Positions 19,311 to 28,146 are shown, counted from the stretch's first letter. The stretch is 64,000 bases of DNA from an uncultured Alphaproteobacteria bacterium (GCA_904501925.1 CAJGCO010000002.1:1-64000), one strand, 5' to 3'. Numbers and translations: made by a program. Notes: a model not told the origin generated them from the sequence alone.

Positions 19311-20017
19311 TCATTATTTTTAAGCAATGCCTCAACAAGTCGAGGAAGTTCTACGCCAGCCTTACCCACGATATGTTTATCAAAATATAAATTGTTAGAC
19401 GTCGGTTCTAAATTAATCTCAATAGTATCTACTCCATAATATTTTGCGGTTTGCACAAATCCAGCCGCAGGATATACAACACCAGAGGTTCCAACAGAAA
19501 TAAATAAATCGCAAATTCTAAGTAAGTTTTCAATTTTATCCATATAGAGGGGATATTCTCCAAAAAATACAATATTAGGTTTTAGAGTTCCCATTAAGTT
19601 ACAATTACAACAAATAGATTCTGAAGTAACATCCCCCCATGTTTCATAAATATTTCCACAATTCATACATACAATTTGATTTATCTGACCATGAATATGA
19701 TATATGTTTTTGTTTTTAGCTTTTTCATGAAGAGTATCTATATTTTGGGTCACAATATACACTTCACCATCATAGTTTTGTTGTAGTTTTGTAATTGCTA
19801 AATGAGCATCATTTGGTTTTGAATTCCATAAATCAGGTCTCATATTATTATAAAAATCATGAACATAATCTTGGTTTTTATAGTAAGCCTCAATTGTAGC
19901 GACATCTTCAACTCTATGATTATTCCACAAACCATTTTCACTTCTAAATGTTGAAATTCCAGATTCAGCAGAAATTCCTGCTCCAGTTAAAAATAAAATT
20001 TTTTTATATTTTCTCAT
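19307..20017 (-). CDS. cobB: Sir2-family NAD-dependent protein deacylase
   Basis: 236 residues, typical for bacterial CobB. Conserved parts are FLTGAGISAESGISTFR (NAD binding), TQNIDTLHEKA, the catalytic His in YHIHGQ, and a zinc site from CMNC and CCNC. SVGTSGVVYPAAG follows at the end of the Rossmann fold. It removes acyl groups from lysines using NAD. E. coli CobB has a YxxR motif selecting succinyl-lysine; here the matching stretch is FYNNMRPDL, with Met at the Arg position and Arg one later. Desuccinylase activity is therefore doubtful. It converges on the GT2 gene with a four-base overlap. Confidence 0.92.
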   Translation of the reverse strand: MRKYKKILFLTGAGISAESGISTFRSENGLWNNHRVEDVATIEAYYKNQDYVHDFYNNMRPDLWNSKPNDAHLAITKLQQNYDGEVYIVTQNIDTLHEKAKNKNIYHIHGQINQIVCMNCGNIYETWGDVTSESICCNCNLMGTLKPNIVFFGEYPLYMDKIENLLRICDLFISVGTSGVVYPAAGFVQTAKYYGVDTIEINLEPTSNNLYFDKHIVGKAGVELPRLVEALLKNND

Positions 20018-20112
20018 AGTTGAAACTCTTAAATGGTTTATTAAACAATTGCATATATATTAAGCATAAATACAAAATGTAATCAAATGTTTTTTTATTA
20101 GGGAGAATAATT

Positions 20113-20796
20113 ATGTGCTGTAATGGAATTATAGTATTGCTTGCAATTATAGTTAGTTTTTGTGCAATAGTATATTTAGTTTATCAAGGATATTCATTTA
20201 TAAAATGTGGCTGTGGAAAATATGGACCATTTGTTTCATCATATGGTAAAATTAAAGATGATATATTAGATGAAGCAAGAGCAATTTTAAAAAAATCTAA
20301 AAAGAAAATGCGTATAACAGATTTGGGTTGTGGTAGTGGTGCATTATTGTTGCCTTTGGCCAAAGAGTTTCCAGAACATGAGTTTGTTGGATTAGAATGG
20401 GATATAGTGCCATTAACAATGGGTAAAATAAAAGCAAGAGGATTAAAAAATATCACATTTGTACAAGGCGATTATATGAAGACAAATCACTCTGATATGG
20501 ATTTGATTATGTGTTATGTTCTAAAAGTAACAGGAGACCCTCTTGGTAAAAAATTAGCCAAAGAAATCAAGAAAGATTGTATCGTTATTTCAGAAATGTT
20601 CCCATTGGGTCATTTAGAGGAAATAAAACAAATAGAATCATCAATCTATGGTATTAAAGAAAAAATATTTGTTTATAAAAAGCCGGAGGAAAAAAAGAAA
20701 GTATCCCAAAATGGTAATAAAAAAGTAGAAAATAAACATCAAAAAGTTGAAAGTAAAACTAAGAAAGCACCATCCAAGGCAAAATCTAAAAAATAA
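20113..20796 (+). CDS. Membrane-anchored class I SAM methyltransferase
   Basis: 227 residues. An N-terminal membrane helix at about 6-24 is followed by a short Rossmann-fold methyltransferase. Motif I reads ITDLGCGSGALLLPLA, and FVGLEWDIVPL supplies the acidic residue that holds the SAM ribose. The protein lacks an obvious substrate domain. From about residue 190 it ends in a Lys-rich, low-complexity tail of about 40 residues that may bind nucleic acid or membrane phosphates. An AGGGAGAA box precedes the start. It is monocistronic between the divergent sirtuin and a terminator. The substrate is unknown. Confidence 0.75.
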   Translation: MCCNGIIVLLAIIVSFCAIVYLVYQGYSFIKCGCGKYGPFVSSYGKIKDDILDEARAILKKSKKKMRITDLGCGSGALLLPLAKEFPEHEFVGLEWDIVPLTMGKIKARGLKNITFVQGDYMKTNHSDMDLIMCYVLKVTGDPLGKKLAKEIKKDCIVISEMFPLGHLEEIKQIESSIYGIKEKIFVYKKPEEKKKVSQNGNKKVENKHQKVESKTKKAPSKAKSKK

Positions 20797-20804
20797 ATAT
20801 ATAT

Positions 20805-20831
20805 AGCTCCCTTTGAGGGAGCTTTTTTTGA
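20805..20831 (+). terminator. Intrinsic terminator of the methyltransferase gene
   Basis: AGCTCCC/GGGAGCT stem followed by seven T. Confidence 0.88.
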
Positions 20832-20895
20832 TGTTGATTTTAGGTTAAAAATATGATAACATTCTCTCTATATTTTTAACAATAAGGGTAAATAA

Positions 20896-22044
20896 ATGAC
20901 TGATGATATGCTTCTACCACCTAATGGTGAATTAAAGTCAAATGATGTAACAATATATTTTGATAATGTTTGTGATGATAATGGTGTAAAGTTAATAAAA
21001 TCAGAAAAAAGATCACGCATACGTAGTTTTATGAATTATTTATACGAAAATAGTGAAATAAATAAATGTGTATTAGAGGATGGTCGCACTGTTCCAATAG
21101 TTGTTAAACGAAAAGAGGAAGGACGACCATCATTTTGTTGTTTTAATAGTGTTGAAGCCCCTAAAGATGAAATATTAAAAGCCTTTGCAGATAATACAGG
21201 TATTACATTCAAGCAAGATGTATATCCACCTAAAAAAGAAGGTGAATTAATTGTAAGTGATATAAAAAATATAATAGATAATGTTATTGTAGATGGTAAA
21301 AAAGTTTCAGGTATTAAAAAAATAAAAGCCCTAAAAGACTTTTTTGAGCAATTATATTTAGATGGCGAAAATAATGTTTGTAAATTATCTACGCAAGAAT
21401 ATATTCCAATAGTTGTAAAAAGACTAAGTTCAAATAATATTGTTGCAAATTGCTTGAATACAAGCGAGCATCGCCAAGAGGTTTTAAGGGCGTTTGCACA
21501 AAAAACAGGATGTATATATCAAGAATATAAAGAAAATGCTGTTAAACCAGAAGATAAAAGGGAAGGGGAATTAACAGCTAGAGATTGTTATCATTTCTTA
21601 TATTCTGTAAATGATTTAAATCCACATTTTCCCAAAGATGACGGATCTAGTAGACTGGTAGAATGGTTTGTAGCAATAAATAACTCTCCTTCGCAAAATA
21701 AGGTTGTTCTTCCCAATGGTGAGGAATATCCATTAGTAGTTTATAGAATTAGCTATTCTCAGCGATGCGTATGTTTAAATACTTCAGATGAAAGAATAAA
21801 ACCTTTTGCTATTAAGCGTATGGCTGAAATAACAGGCGCTACAATAAATATTAATAATATTGATATTTTACCAAATTCAACACAAGAGTTAGTAGAAGCA
21901 ATAAAATTGCTAGATGTAGCAGGTAAGGTGACAACAAATAGTAATGATCGTTCTTTTTATAATTCATATAAGCAAAAAGTATATAACAAACTTTCATTAA
22001 CAGGTAATGAATGGCTTAAAAATAAATTTTCTAATAATAAATAA
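20896..22044 (+). CDS. Protein of three tandem copies of an unknown ~95-residue domain
   Basis: 382 residues, no signal peptide or membrane segment. Three homologous units occupy about residues 12-105, 118-215 and 228-325. Each has a helical start and then a strand VPIVVKR, IPIVVKR or YPLVVYR. Each continues with a Cys strand (CCFNS, NCLNT, VCLNT) and ends with a helix such as ILKAFADNTGI or VLRAFAQKTGC. A helical tail of about 55 residues follows. I know no named family with this pattern. The gene has AAGGGT upstream and its own terminator, so it stands alone. The repeat plan suggests a binding or scaffold protein. Confidence 0.6.
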   Translation: MTDDMLLPPNGELKSNDVTIYFDNVCDDNGVKLIKSEKRSRIRSFMNYLYENSEINKCVLEDGRTVPIVVKRKEEGRPSFCCFNSVEAPKDEILKAFADNTGITFKQDVYPPKKEGELIVSDIKNIIDNVIVDGKKVSGIKKIKALKDFFEQLYLDGENNVCKLSTQEYIPIVVKRLSSNNIVANCLNTSEHRQEVLRAFAQKTGCIYQEYKENAVKPEDKREGELTARDCYHFLYSVNDLNPHFPKDDGSSRLVEWFVAINNSPSQNKVVLPNGEEYPLVVYRISYSQRCVCLNTSDERIKPFAIKRMAEITGATININNIDILPNSTQELVEAIKLLDVAGKVTTNSNDRSFYNSYKQKVYNKLSLTGNEWLKNKFSNNK

Positions 22045-22048
22045 AAAA

Positions 22049-22077
22049 AACAAGCCCCTTTCAGGGGCTTGTTTTGT
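22049..22077. terminator. Bidirectional terminator between the triple-domain gene and tsf
   Basis: AACAAGCCCCT/AGGGGCTTGTT stem with A-run upstream and T-run downstream; it can end both converging transcripts. Confidence 0.88.
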
Positions 22078-22090
22078 ACTTACTCAAAAA

Positions 22091-23023
22091 TTAAGCAGAT
22101 TTACCTAATTGAGCAGCAACTTCAGAAGCAAAGTCTTCTTCTTTCTTTTGAAGACCTTCACCTAATTTGAAGCAAATAAATCCAGCAAGTTTAACTTCAG
22201 CATTGTTTTCTTTAGCAAAGTTAGCAACAACATCTTTAACTTTCTTATCTGGATCCATGATGAAGTTTTGTTCTTCAAGAACAACTTCTTCATAGTATTT
22301 ACGAATACGGCCTTCAACCATTTTCTCAACAATATTAGCAGGTTTGCCAGAAGCAAGAGCTTGTTCAGAGAAAATAGCTTTTTCTCTATTAACAGCATCT
22401 TCAGGAACTTCTGCAATATTCAAAGAAATAGGGTTAGTAGCAGCAATATGCATAGCAATATGTTTACCTAATTCTTGCATTTTTTCGTTATCAGCATTAC
22501 CTTCTAAGGCAACTAATACACCAATTTTACCCAAATTAGGTTTTGCAGCATTGTGAATATAAGAAGAAACAACACCATTCTCAACAGCAATGTAAGCAGA
22601 ACGACGTAAGTTCATATTTTCACCAATTTTAGCAATCATATCTGTTAAAATTGTACCCATATCCTTTTGAGCTACAGGGCAAACAAAAGTTTTAAGAGCG
22701 TCTAAATCACCTTTAACAGCTAAAGCAGCTTTAGCAGAATTTTCTACATAGTCTTGGAAAATGTCGTTTTTAGCAACGAAGTCTGTTTCAGAATTAACTT
22801 CAACAACAGCACCAGCATTACCTTCAACATAAACAGAAACCAAACCTTCAGCAGCAATACGACCAGCTTTTTTAGCAGCAGATGCTAAACCTTTTTTACG
22901 AAGCCAGTCAACAGCTTCATCCATATTACCATTTGTTTCAACCAGTGCTTTTTTGCAATCAAGCATACCAGCACCAGAAGTTTCTCTTAAAGTTTTCACC
23001 ATAGAGGCAGTAATTTCAGCCAT
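22091..23023 (-). CDS. tsf: Elongation factor Ts
   Basis: 310 residues. EF-Ts exchanges GDP for GTP on EF-Tu. The UBA-like N-terminal domain MVKTLRETSGAGMLDCKKAL and the core SETDFVAKND motif, which contacts EF-Tu, are both intact. The frame extends 16 codons further upstream. ATG 23023 is chosen because it follows AAGGGGA at proper distance and begins MAEITASMVK as in other EF-Ts proteins. It follows rpsB, the universal order, but with a hairpin in the 69-nt gap that may lower its expression relative to rpsB. Confidence 0.96.
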   Translation of the reverse strand: MAEITASMVKTLRETSGAGMLDCKKALVETNGNMDEAVDWLRKKGLASAAKKAGRIAAEGLVSVYVEGNAGAVVEVNSETDFVAKNDIFQDYVENSAKAALAVKGDLDALKTFVCPVAQKDMGTILTDMIAKIGENMNLRRSAYIAVENGVVSSYIHNAAKPNLGKIGVLVALEGNADNEKMQELGKHIAMHIAATNPISLNIAEVPEDAVNREKAIFSEQALASGKPANIVEKMVEGRIRKYYEEVVLEEQNFIMDPDKKVKDVVANFAKENNAEVKLAGFICFKLGEGLQKKEEDFASEVAAQLGKSA

Positions 23024-23050
23024 TATCAATCCCCTTAAAATTAAAATCAA

Positions 23051-23073
23051 AAGGTGGCAAGGATTTGCCACCT
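23051..23073 (-). promoter_or_regulatory. Intercistronic hairpin between rpsB and tsf
   Basis: A 9-bp stem AGGTGGCAA/TTGCCACCT with a 4-nt loop, followed on the minus strand by TTTTGATTTTAA. It resembles a leaky terminator or an RNA-processing site that would set the S2:EF-Ts ratio. Confidence 0.6.
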
Positions 23074-23092
23074 AGATAACATACTTAAAAAA

Positions 23093-23869
23093 TTAAGCGT
23101 TTTCAGCTTTTTCAACAAAAGCTTCGCCAGCTTCAGCTTCTGCCGCAGTATCTTCAACTTTAACACCTTGTGCAGTAATTTCAGCTTGCATACCATCTAA
23201 AACAGCAGATGAAATCAATTCGCAATATAATTGGATAGCTCTAATTGCATCATCGTTACCAGGAATTGGATAATCTACTTCATATGGATTAGCATTTGTA
23301 TCTGTAACACCGATAACTGGAATACCCAATTTCTTAGCTTCTTTAATAGCTAAAGATTCTTTTGGAGTATCAATAACGAATAACAAATCAGGTTGACCAC
23401 CCATATTTTTGATACCGTCTAAAGAAAGAGCAAGTTTACCTTGTTCTTTTTTAATGTTTTGCATTTCTTTTTTAGTGTATCCTTCATATGCGTTTTTTTC
23501 TTCCATTTCGTTTAATTTAACGAGACGGTTAATAGATTTGTTAACTGTTTTCCAGTTTGTTAACATACCACCTAACCAACGGTAGTTAACATAGTATTGT
23601 CCACATCTTTCAGCGCTTTCTCTAACGATATCTTGTGCTTGACGTTTTGTAGCAACAAAAAGAACTTTACCACCTTTTGCAGCAACATCGCGAGCAACAG
23701 CCATAGCTGTATAAAGCATTGGATATGTTTTTTGAAGATCGATAATATGAACGTTATCTTTTTTTCCATAGATATATGGAGCCATTTGTGGATTCCAACG
23801 ACGTGCGTGGTGTCCAAAGTGTACGCCGGCTTCAACAAGCTGACGTAAAGTAAAAGTAGGAAGACTCAT
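23093..23869 (-). CDS. rpsB: 30S ribosomal protein S2
   Basis: 258 residues. S2 binds the back of the small subunit with S1. The opening [21 protein letters not shown], interrupted in my quote only by length limits, is diagnostic in its core [43 protein letters not shown] and [12 protein letters not shown] are also characteristic. The C-terminal tail from residue 225 is acidic and alanine-rich. The gene is preceded by a structured leader of about 140 nt and a strong promoter, consistent with S2 feedback control as known in other bacteria. Confidence 0.97.
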   Translation of the reverse strand: MSLPTFTLRQLVEAGVHFGHHARRWNPQMAPYIYGKKDNVHIIDLQKTYPMLYTAMAVARDVAAKGGKVLFVATKRQAQDIVRESAERCGQYYVNYRWLGGMLTNWKTVNKSINRLVKLNEMEEKNAYEGYTKKEMQNIKKEQGKLALSLDGIKNMGGQPDLLFVIDTPKESLAIKEAKKLGIPVIGVTDTNANPYEVDYPIPGNDDAIRAIQLYCELISSAVLDGMQAEITAQGVKVEDTAAEAEAGEAFVEKAENA

Positions 23870-23884
23870 CTTTTTTATATTCCT

Positions 23885-24013
23885 TTATTTTTCCGGTTAA
23901 ACCTCCGTAGATGCTGTGATCTAGAAATCTAGACACCGGAGCGTAAAACTTTATCTCTAAAGCCAACGCCTATCTACGTGTGAATTAAATTACAACTCGA
24001 CACCATGTCGAGT
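23885..24013 (-). ncRNA. Structured 5' leader of rpsB (candidate S2-responsive RNA)
   Basis: In the minus-strand transcript, the first hairpin is ACTCGAC/GTCGAGT (24013-23995). A closing helix CGTAGAT/ATCTACG (23978-23972 with 23912-23906) then encloses two inner hairpins. One is GCGT/ACGC with CTTTA/TAAAG (23969-23941), the other TCTAGA/TCTAGA (23933-23920). TCCGGT (23940-23935) can also pair with ACCGGA (23897-23892), next to the AAAGGA ribosome site. That gives a possible pseudoknot controlling translation. The pairing was read by eye; S2 as the ligand is inferred from the gene downstream. Confidence 0.6.
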
Positions 24014-24020
24014 CTGAACC

Positions 24021-24049
24021 CTTATAATATTAAAATATCTAAATTGCAA
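24021..24049 (-). promoter_or_regulatory. Promoter of rpsB-tsf
   Basis: TTGCAA (24044-24049), 17 nt, TATAAG (24021-24026) on the minus strand. Start near 24014, placing the whole structured leader in the transcript. Confidence 0.75.
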
Positions 24050-24062
24050 GTATTTTTTACAT

Positions 24063-24104
24063 AAAAAAACTGCATATTTTCCTAAAAAAGGAAGATATGC
24101 AGTT
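24063..24104 (-). terminator. Intrinsic terminator of the 24120-24701 gene
   Basis: AACTGCATAT/ATATGCAGTT stem with an inner TTCC/GGAA pairing, followed on the minus strand by a T-run. Confidence 0.82.
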
Positions 24105-24119
24105 AAGCAAAACAAAGGT

Positions 24120-24701
24120 TTAAATGTTATTTAGGTTTCTACCCAGTATTGCTAGTTTTACTAATTGGCGAGCCACAATAACAGAAAGAGTTGCGCCTTT
24201 GATGTTGAGAACTTTGTCCAAAACAACAGGAGAAAGTGTTAATAACGTGTCAAAAACCTCAATGTCTTGTGTAATGTTAAGTAGTTTAACAGCATTGTTG
24301 ATACACTTCTTGTGTTTTTGATAGTTGGGAAAAAGCGCTAGAAATCTATTAACAAGCTCTTTGTCGTTGTCGCTAGGGGTTACAAAATCACCAGGATTTA
24401 TCCAATAATCTCCTCTTTTCTTAAACGAAAAACCAACATTGTTAGATACTTTTTCATACAAAATAATTACTCTTCTGTATGAAATACACTCACCTTCAGG
24501 CATCTCGACAACAAAAAGATTTGAAGAAACATGAAGATAGAATATTTTTCCAACTTCAATCATCTTAATGTTTTTCTCGTCTTTCGGCAAAACGAATGTT
24601 TCTTGTTTGCCACTGAGTAAAAGACTTAAATCAACAAATAATAAATCCTTTTCACATCTAAAAGATAGAACCTTAGCTAAAATAAAAACATTTTCATTCA
24701 T
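24120..24701 (-). CDS. Hypothetical protein
   Basis: 193 residues, no signal peptide or membrane segment. The first 110 residues alternate short beta strands (LLFVDLSLLL, KIFYLHVSSNLFVVEM, RRVIILYEKV). The last 75 are helical, with NAVKLLNITQDIEVFDTLLT and VIVARQLVKLAILGRNL. I do not recognise the family. The helical end vaguely recalls the solenoid proteins 3 kb away, but I cannot align them. There is no Shine-Dalgarno box: the start sits in ATAATTATG, a context shared with several accessory genes further right. It has its own terminator. Confidence 0.55.
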   Translation of the reverse strand: MNENVFILAKVLSFRCEKDLLFVDLSLLLSGKQETFVLPKDEKNIKMIEVGKIFYLHVSSNLFVVEMPEGECISYRRVIILYEKVSNNVGFSFKKRGDYWINPGDFVTPSDNDKELVNRFLALFPNYQKHKKCINNAVKLLNITQDIEVFDTLLTLSPVVLDKVLNIKGATLSVIVARQLVKLAILGRNLNNI

Positions 24702-24839
24702 AATTATAAAAAAAATATATATCTTAAAAATTAAACATTGAAGTTACATATATTATGCTTTTTAAATAAAATCAAGGCGTTCAATTTAAATCATTATAAA
24801 CCTGTTGAAAGTTTTTTATTTGATAAGTTAATATTTTAC

Positions 24840-24868
24840 TTGTTTTACGAGTTTTAATCTTATATATT
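24840..24868 (+). promoter_or_regulatory. Promoter of parE
   Basis: TTGTTT (24840-24845), 17 nt, TATATT (24863-24868). Start near 24875; GAGGAAG box before ATG 24900. Confidence 0.55.
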
Positions 24869-24899
24869 ACGCGCCAGATAATAAAAAAATGAGGAAGAA

Positions 24900-26888
24900 A
24901 TGAGCGATTTATTTGAAGGTTCTGCAATAAAAGTAAAAGAAGAATATTCTGCAAGAGATATTGAAGTTCTAGAAGGATTAGATCCTGTTAGACATCGTCC
25001 AGGTATGTATATTGGTGGAACAGATGAGCAAGCTTTACACCATCTTGTTGCCGAGGTTTTAGATAACTCTATGGATGAGGCTGTTGCTGGTTTTGCTAAC
25101 CGTATTGAAATAAGCTTAAATTCAGATTTATCTGTAACAATTACTGATAATGGTCGAGGAATTCCTGTTGATCCACATCCTAAATATCCTAATAAATCAG
25201 CTTTAGAAGTTATTTTAACAACGCTACACTCTGGTGGTAAGTTTGGTGGAAATGCTTATAAAGTTTCAGGTGGTTTGCATGGTGTTGGTTCGTCTGTTGT
25301 TAATGCCTTATCAAAAAGCTTAATTGTAGAAGTAGCAAGAGATAAAAAATTATATCGCCAAGAATATTCTCAGGGTAAACCTTTAACATCGTTAGAGCTA
25401 GTAGGCAATGCGCCAAATCGCCGTGGAACAAGTATCACATTTTTACCAGATGAAGAGATTTTTGGGTCAGATAATAAGTTTGTTCCAGTAAAAATTTATC
25501 GAATGGCTCGCTCTAAAGCTTTTCTTTTTAAAGGTATCAAGATTTTATGGAAATGTGCTCCAGAACTAATAAAGGAAAGTGATAACATTCCAGCAGAAAC
25601 CGAATTTAATTTCCCAAATGGTCTCTTAGATTTCTTAAATTATCAAATTGGAACAAGATTAACTGTAAATAGAATACCTTTTTCAGGTGATGCAGAGTTA
25701 GCAGGGGATGAAGGTAAAGTTGAATGGGCAATAACATGGCCAGATGATGAAAAAGGTTTCTGTAATTCATATTGTAATACGGTTATCACACCACAAGGTG
25801 GAACACACGAGCAAGGTTTTAGAACAGCTTTATTAAAGAGCCTAAAAGAATATGCAGATATGGCAAACATTAAAAAAGTCGCAAGTGTTACCGGTGAAGA
25901 CTTTTTAAGTGATGCTTCAATAATGCTATCAGTATTTATTCGAGATCCTCAATTCCAAGGTCAAACAAAAGATAAATTAACTTCAACTAAGGCTATATCA
26001 TTAGTTGAAAAAGCTGTTAAAGATTCTTTTGACCATTGGTTATCTTCAGATAAAGAAAACGCTCAAGCTTTGATTGATTATGTAGTTGGCCGAGCAGAAC
26101 TCCGCAAAAAGAAGAAAGAAGAAAAGGTTCAAAATCGTAAATCTCCAACTAAAAAGCTTCGTTTACCAGGAAAATTAGCTGATTGTTCAAAATCTGCAGC
26201 AGAAGATACTGAAATTTTCATCGTTGAGGGAGATTCTGCTGGTGGCTCTGCAAAACAAGGGCGAGATAGAATGACACAAGCTATTCTACCTCTTCGTGGT
26301 AAAATTTTAAACGTAGCAAGTGCAAGTATTGATAAGATTACCCAAAACCAAGAAATAAAAGATATGATAGAGGCTCTTGGTTGTGGTACTAAAGATAATT
26401 ATAAAGAAGAAAATCTTCGTTATGAAAAAATCATTATCATGACCGATGCCGACGTGGATGGTGCGCATATTACATCTCTTTTGATGACATTCTTCTATCA
26501 ATATATGCCAAAACTAATAGAAAATGGTCACTTGTTTATTGCCACTCCTCCACTTTATAAGATTGTATTTGGTGGCAAGAACTATTATGCTCTAGATGAT
26601 GAGGAAAAAGATAAAATTCTAGCTAAAGCAAAATCAAACCAAAAACCAGATATTAGTCGCTTTAAAGGTTTGGGAGAGATGAGTGCTATTCAGTTAAAAG
26701 AAACTACAATGGATAAAAATAATCGTGTGCTTTTAAGAGTTACTATCCCAACAGCCAATACTGAAGAGGGCAGGGATGAAGCATTTGAAACTAAACGTCA
26801 GGTTGAGCGTCTAATGGGTAAAGATCCAGAACAACGCTTTAAGTTTATAATAGAACGTGCTAAATTTGCAGAAGATTTAGATATTTAA
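24900..26888 (+). CDS. parE: DNA topoisomerase IV subunit B
   Basis: 662 residues. The ATPase domain shows EVLDNSMDEAVAG, TDNGRGIPVDPHP and GGLHGVGSSVVNALS. The TOPRIM metal site is EGDSAGGSAKQGRDR plus TDADVDGAHI. I call it parE rather than gyrB because the length lacks the extra GyrB domain and because IYRMARSKAFLFKG and VDPHPKYPNKSALEV match alphaproteobacterial ParE. It pairs with ParC, not in the window, to unlink daughter chromosomes. gyrA is encoded 7 kb away and belongs to the other type II enzyme. It has a GAGGAAG ribosome site. Confidence 0.88.
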   Translation: MSDLFEGSAIKVKEEYSARDIEVLEGLDPVRHRPGMYIGGTDEQALHHLVAEVLDNSMDEAVAGFANRIEISLNSDLSVTITDNGRGIPVDPHPKYPNKSALEVILTTLHSGGKFGGNAYKVSGGLHGVGSSVVNALSKSLIVEVARDKKLYRQEYSQGKPLTSLELVGNAPNRRGTSITFLPDEEIFGSDNKFVPVKIYRMARSKAFLFKGIKILWKCAPELIKESDNIPAETEFNFPNGLLDFLNYQIGTRLTVNRIPFSGDAELAGDEGKVEWAITWPDDEKGFCNSYCNTVITPQGGTHEQGFRTALLKSLKEYADMANIKKVASVTGEDFLSDASIMLSVFIRDPQFQGQTKDKLTSTKAISLVEKAVKDSFDHWLSSDKENAQALIDYVVGRAELRKKKKEEKVQNRKSPTKKLRLPGKLADCSKSAAEDTEIFIVEGDSAGGSAKQGRDRMTQAILPLRGKILNVASASIDKITQNQEIKDMIEALGCGTKDNYKEENLRYEKIIIMTDADVDGAHITSLLMTFFYQYMPKLIENGHLFIATPPLYKIVFGGKNYYALDDEEKDKILAKAKSNQKPDISRFKGLGEMSAIQLKETTMDKNNRVLLRVTIPTANTEEGRDEAFETKRQVERLMGKDPEQRFKFIIERAKFAEDLDI

Positions 26889-26922
26889 AACAAAACAACT
26901 ACTCCGTTAGTGGGAGTAGTTG
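26887..26922 (-). terminator. Terminator between parE and the solenoid gene
   Basis: CAACTACTCC/GGAGTAGTTG stem, followed on the minus strand by TTTTGTTTT. Nearly the same hairpin occurs at 28488-28513 after the second solenoid gene. Confidence 0.75.
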
Positions 26923-26940
26923 CACTTACTTTTAGTCGTG

Positions 26941-27969
26941 TTAATTAGTCTCAGTTAGTTTTTTTATTAAAATCTGACGGAAGTCAACTCTGAGATACTT
27001 AGCAATAATATCCAAGGTATTTCTTGTGATATCACTTCTTTTTAGAAGCTTAATTAAAAGCTCCTTGTCGTTAGAATGATGTTCCACAATAGCTAATTGC
27101 GTATCACCATCTAAGTGTTCTGCATCCAGAAGCTTAGAAATGGCTTCCTTATTGCCTAGCTTGACAATAGTCATTTCCACCACTCGATCAAGAATTGGTC
27201 CATCCAAGACTTTCAGTATAAACTCCGGATTTTTAGACTTCACAATATTATATTGCGTTGCCCAATGTAAATCTTTTCTCTCCAAAAGCTTAGAGATAAA
27301 CGTATCATCGCTAGTTTGGGCAATGGTCACTTGAGCGTTTTCTACAAGTTTCTCTCTCTCTAGTAGTTTGGTGATAAATTCTTTATTACCAGTTTCTGCA
27401 ATATTTTTTTGAAGCCACCACGCCAAATCTCTTCTCTTCAATAGTTCAGAGATAAAGTGCTCGTTTCCTGTTTCTAGTATGGCTGCTTGAGCATCCATAC
27501 ACAAAATCGGTTGCTTGAAAAGTTTGGTGATGAACTCAGGATTACCAGTTTTCGCAAAAAACTCTTGCGCAAAACTACTTAATTCCAATTTCTCAATATC
27601 CAATAGCTTTTTAAACATCTCATTGTTTTGGGTTTTAATAATCCTTTTTTGAACAGTGTTAAGAGCAAAGGGAGAGCAATGTTCAGAGTTGTTTATTTTC
27701 TCAATAAGAGAAAAAAGTAAATCAAAGTCTGCGCATTCAGCAATAGCTTCTTGCAGATATTGCTCCAAATTATCTTTTTTCAAAAGTTTTGAGATAATTT
27801 TGGAATTGCCAGTTTTGACAATCGCAACTAAAACAGTATTGGAAATATTATCTCTCTCTATTATCTTTAAGAGAGTTTCTTCCGGAAGAGCTTGCGCTAA
27901 GGCAATGCATTTATCCATAGATAGAGCATCGGATAATTGTTTGAGCGTTTTTTCAAAGTTTGTATCCAT
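26941..27969 (-). CDS. Alpha-solenoid repeat protein (about 31-residue repeats)
   Basis: 342 residues from ATG 27969. Nearly the whole protein is about nine or ten helical repeats of about 31 residues with consensus IAETGNKEFITKLLERxxL. Examples are IAQTSDDTFISKLLERKDL and ILETGNEHFISELLKRRDL. Each looks like a two-helix unit, so an alpha-solenoid distantly like HEAT or ankyrin folds is likely. No signal peptide. A GTG at 27999 would extend it, but the conserved upstream element lies 36 nt before ATG 27969, as in the related gene at 28557-29174, so I prefer ATG. It is probably a protein-binding scaffold; function unknown. Confidence 0.65.
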   Translation of the reverse strand: MDTNFEKTLKQLSDALSMDKCIALAQALPEETLLKIIERDNISNTVLVAIVKTGNSKIISKLLKKDNLEQYLQEAIAECADFDLLFSLIEKINNSEHCSPFALNTVQKRIIKTQNNEMFKKLLDIEKLELSSFAQEFFAKTGNPEFITKLFKQPILCMDAQAAILETGNEHFISELLKRRDLAWWLQKNIAETGNKEFITKLLEREKLVENAQVTIAQTSDDTFISKLLERKDLHWATQYNIVKSKNPEFILKVLDGPILDRVVEMTIVKLGNKEAISKLLDAEHLDGDTQLAIVEHHSNDKELLIKLLKRSDITRNTLDIIAKYLRVDFRQILIKKLTETN

Positions 27970-28004
27970 ATGTAAAAGTTTTTTAGTACTACAAACCACA
28001 ATTT

Positions 28005-28075
28005 AACTATGAAGAAAATTTCACAACTAAATTCCAATTCATAATAATTATTATATAAAAATATTTATCAAGAAA
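28005..28075 (-). promoter_or_regulatory. Repeated upstream element, copy A
   Basis: About 70 bp resembling two further copies at 28341-28410 (B) and 29207-29275 (C). Shared core on the plus strand is AACTATGAAGAAAA then TTCACAAC. Each lies directly upstream of a minus-strand gene, so it is probably a shared promoter and leader. Confidence 0.6.
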
Positions 28076-28146
28076 AAGACGTATAATAATTTTAGTTGTA
28101 TGTCAATAGATTTGTCTAAAAATAAATTTAAAATATATTTAAGTAA

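Noticed and set aside
24900..26888. Labelling the gene gyrB
   Set aside because: Length of 662 and motifs such as VDPHPKYPNKSALEV and IYRMARSKAFLF match ParE; no GyrB-specific insert is present.
27970..27999. GTG start extending the 26941 solenoid protein
   Set aside because: Spacing to the shared upstream element matches the ATG at 27969 in comparison with the paralog (36 versus 35 nt).
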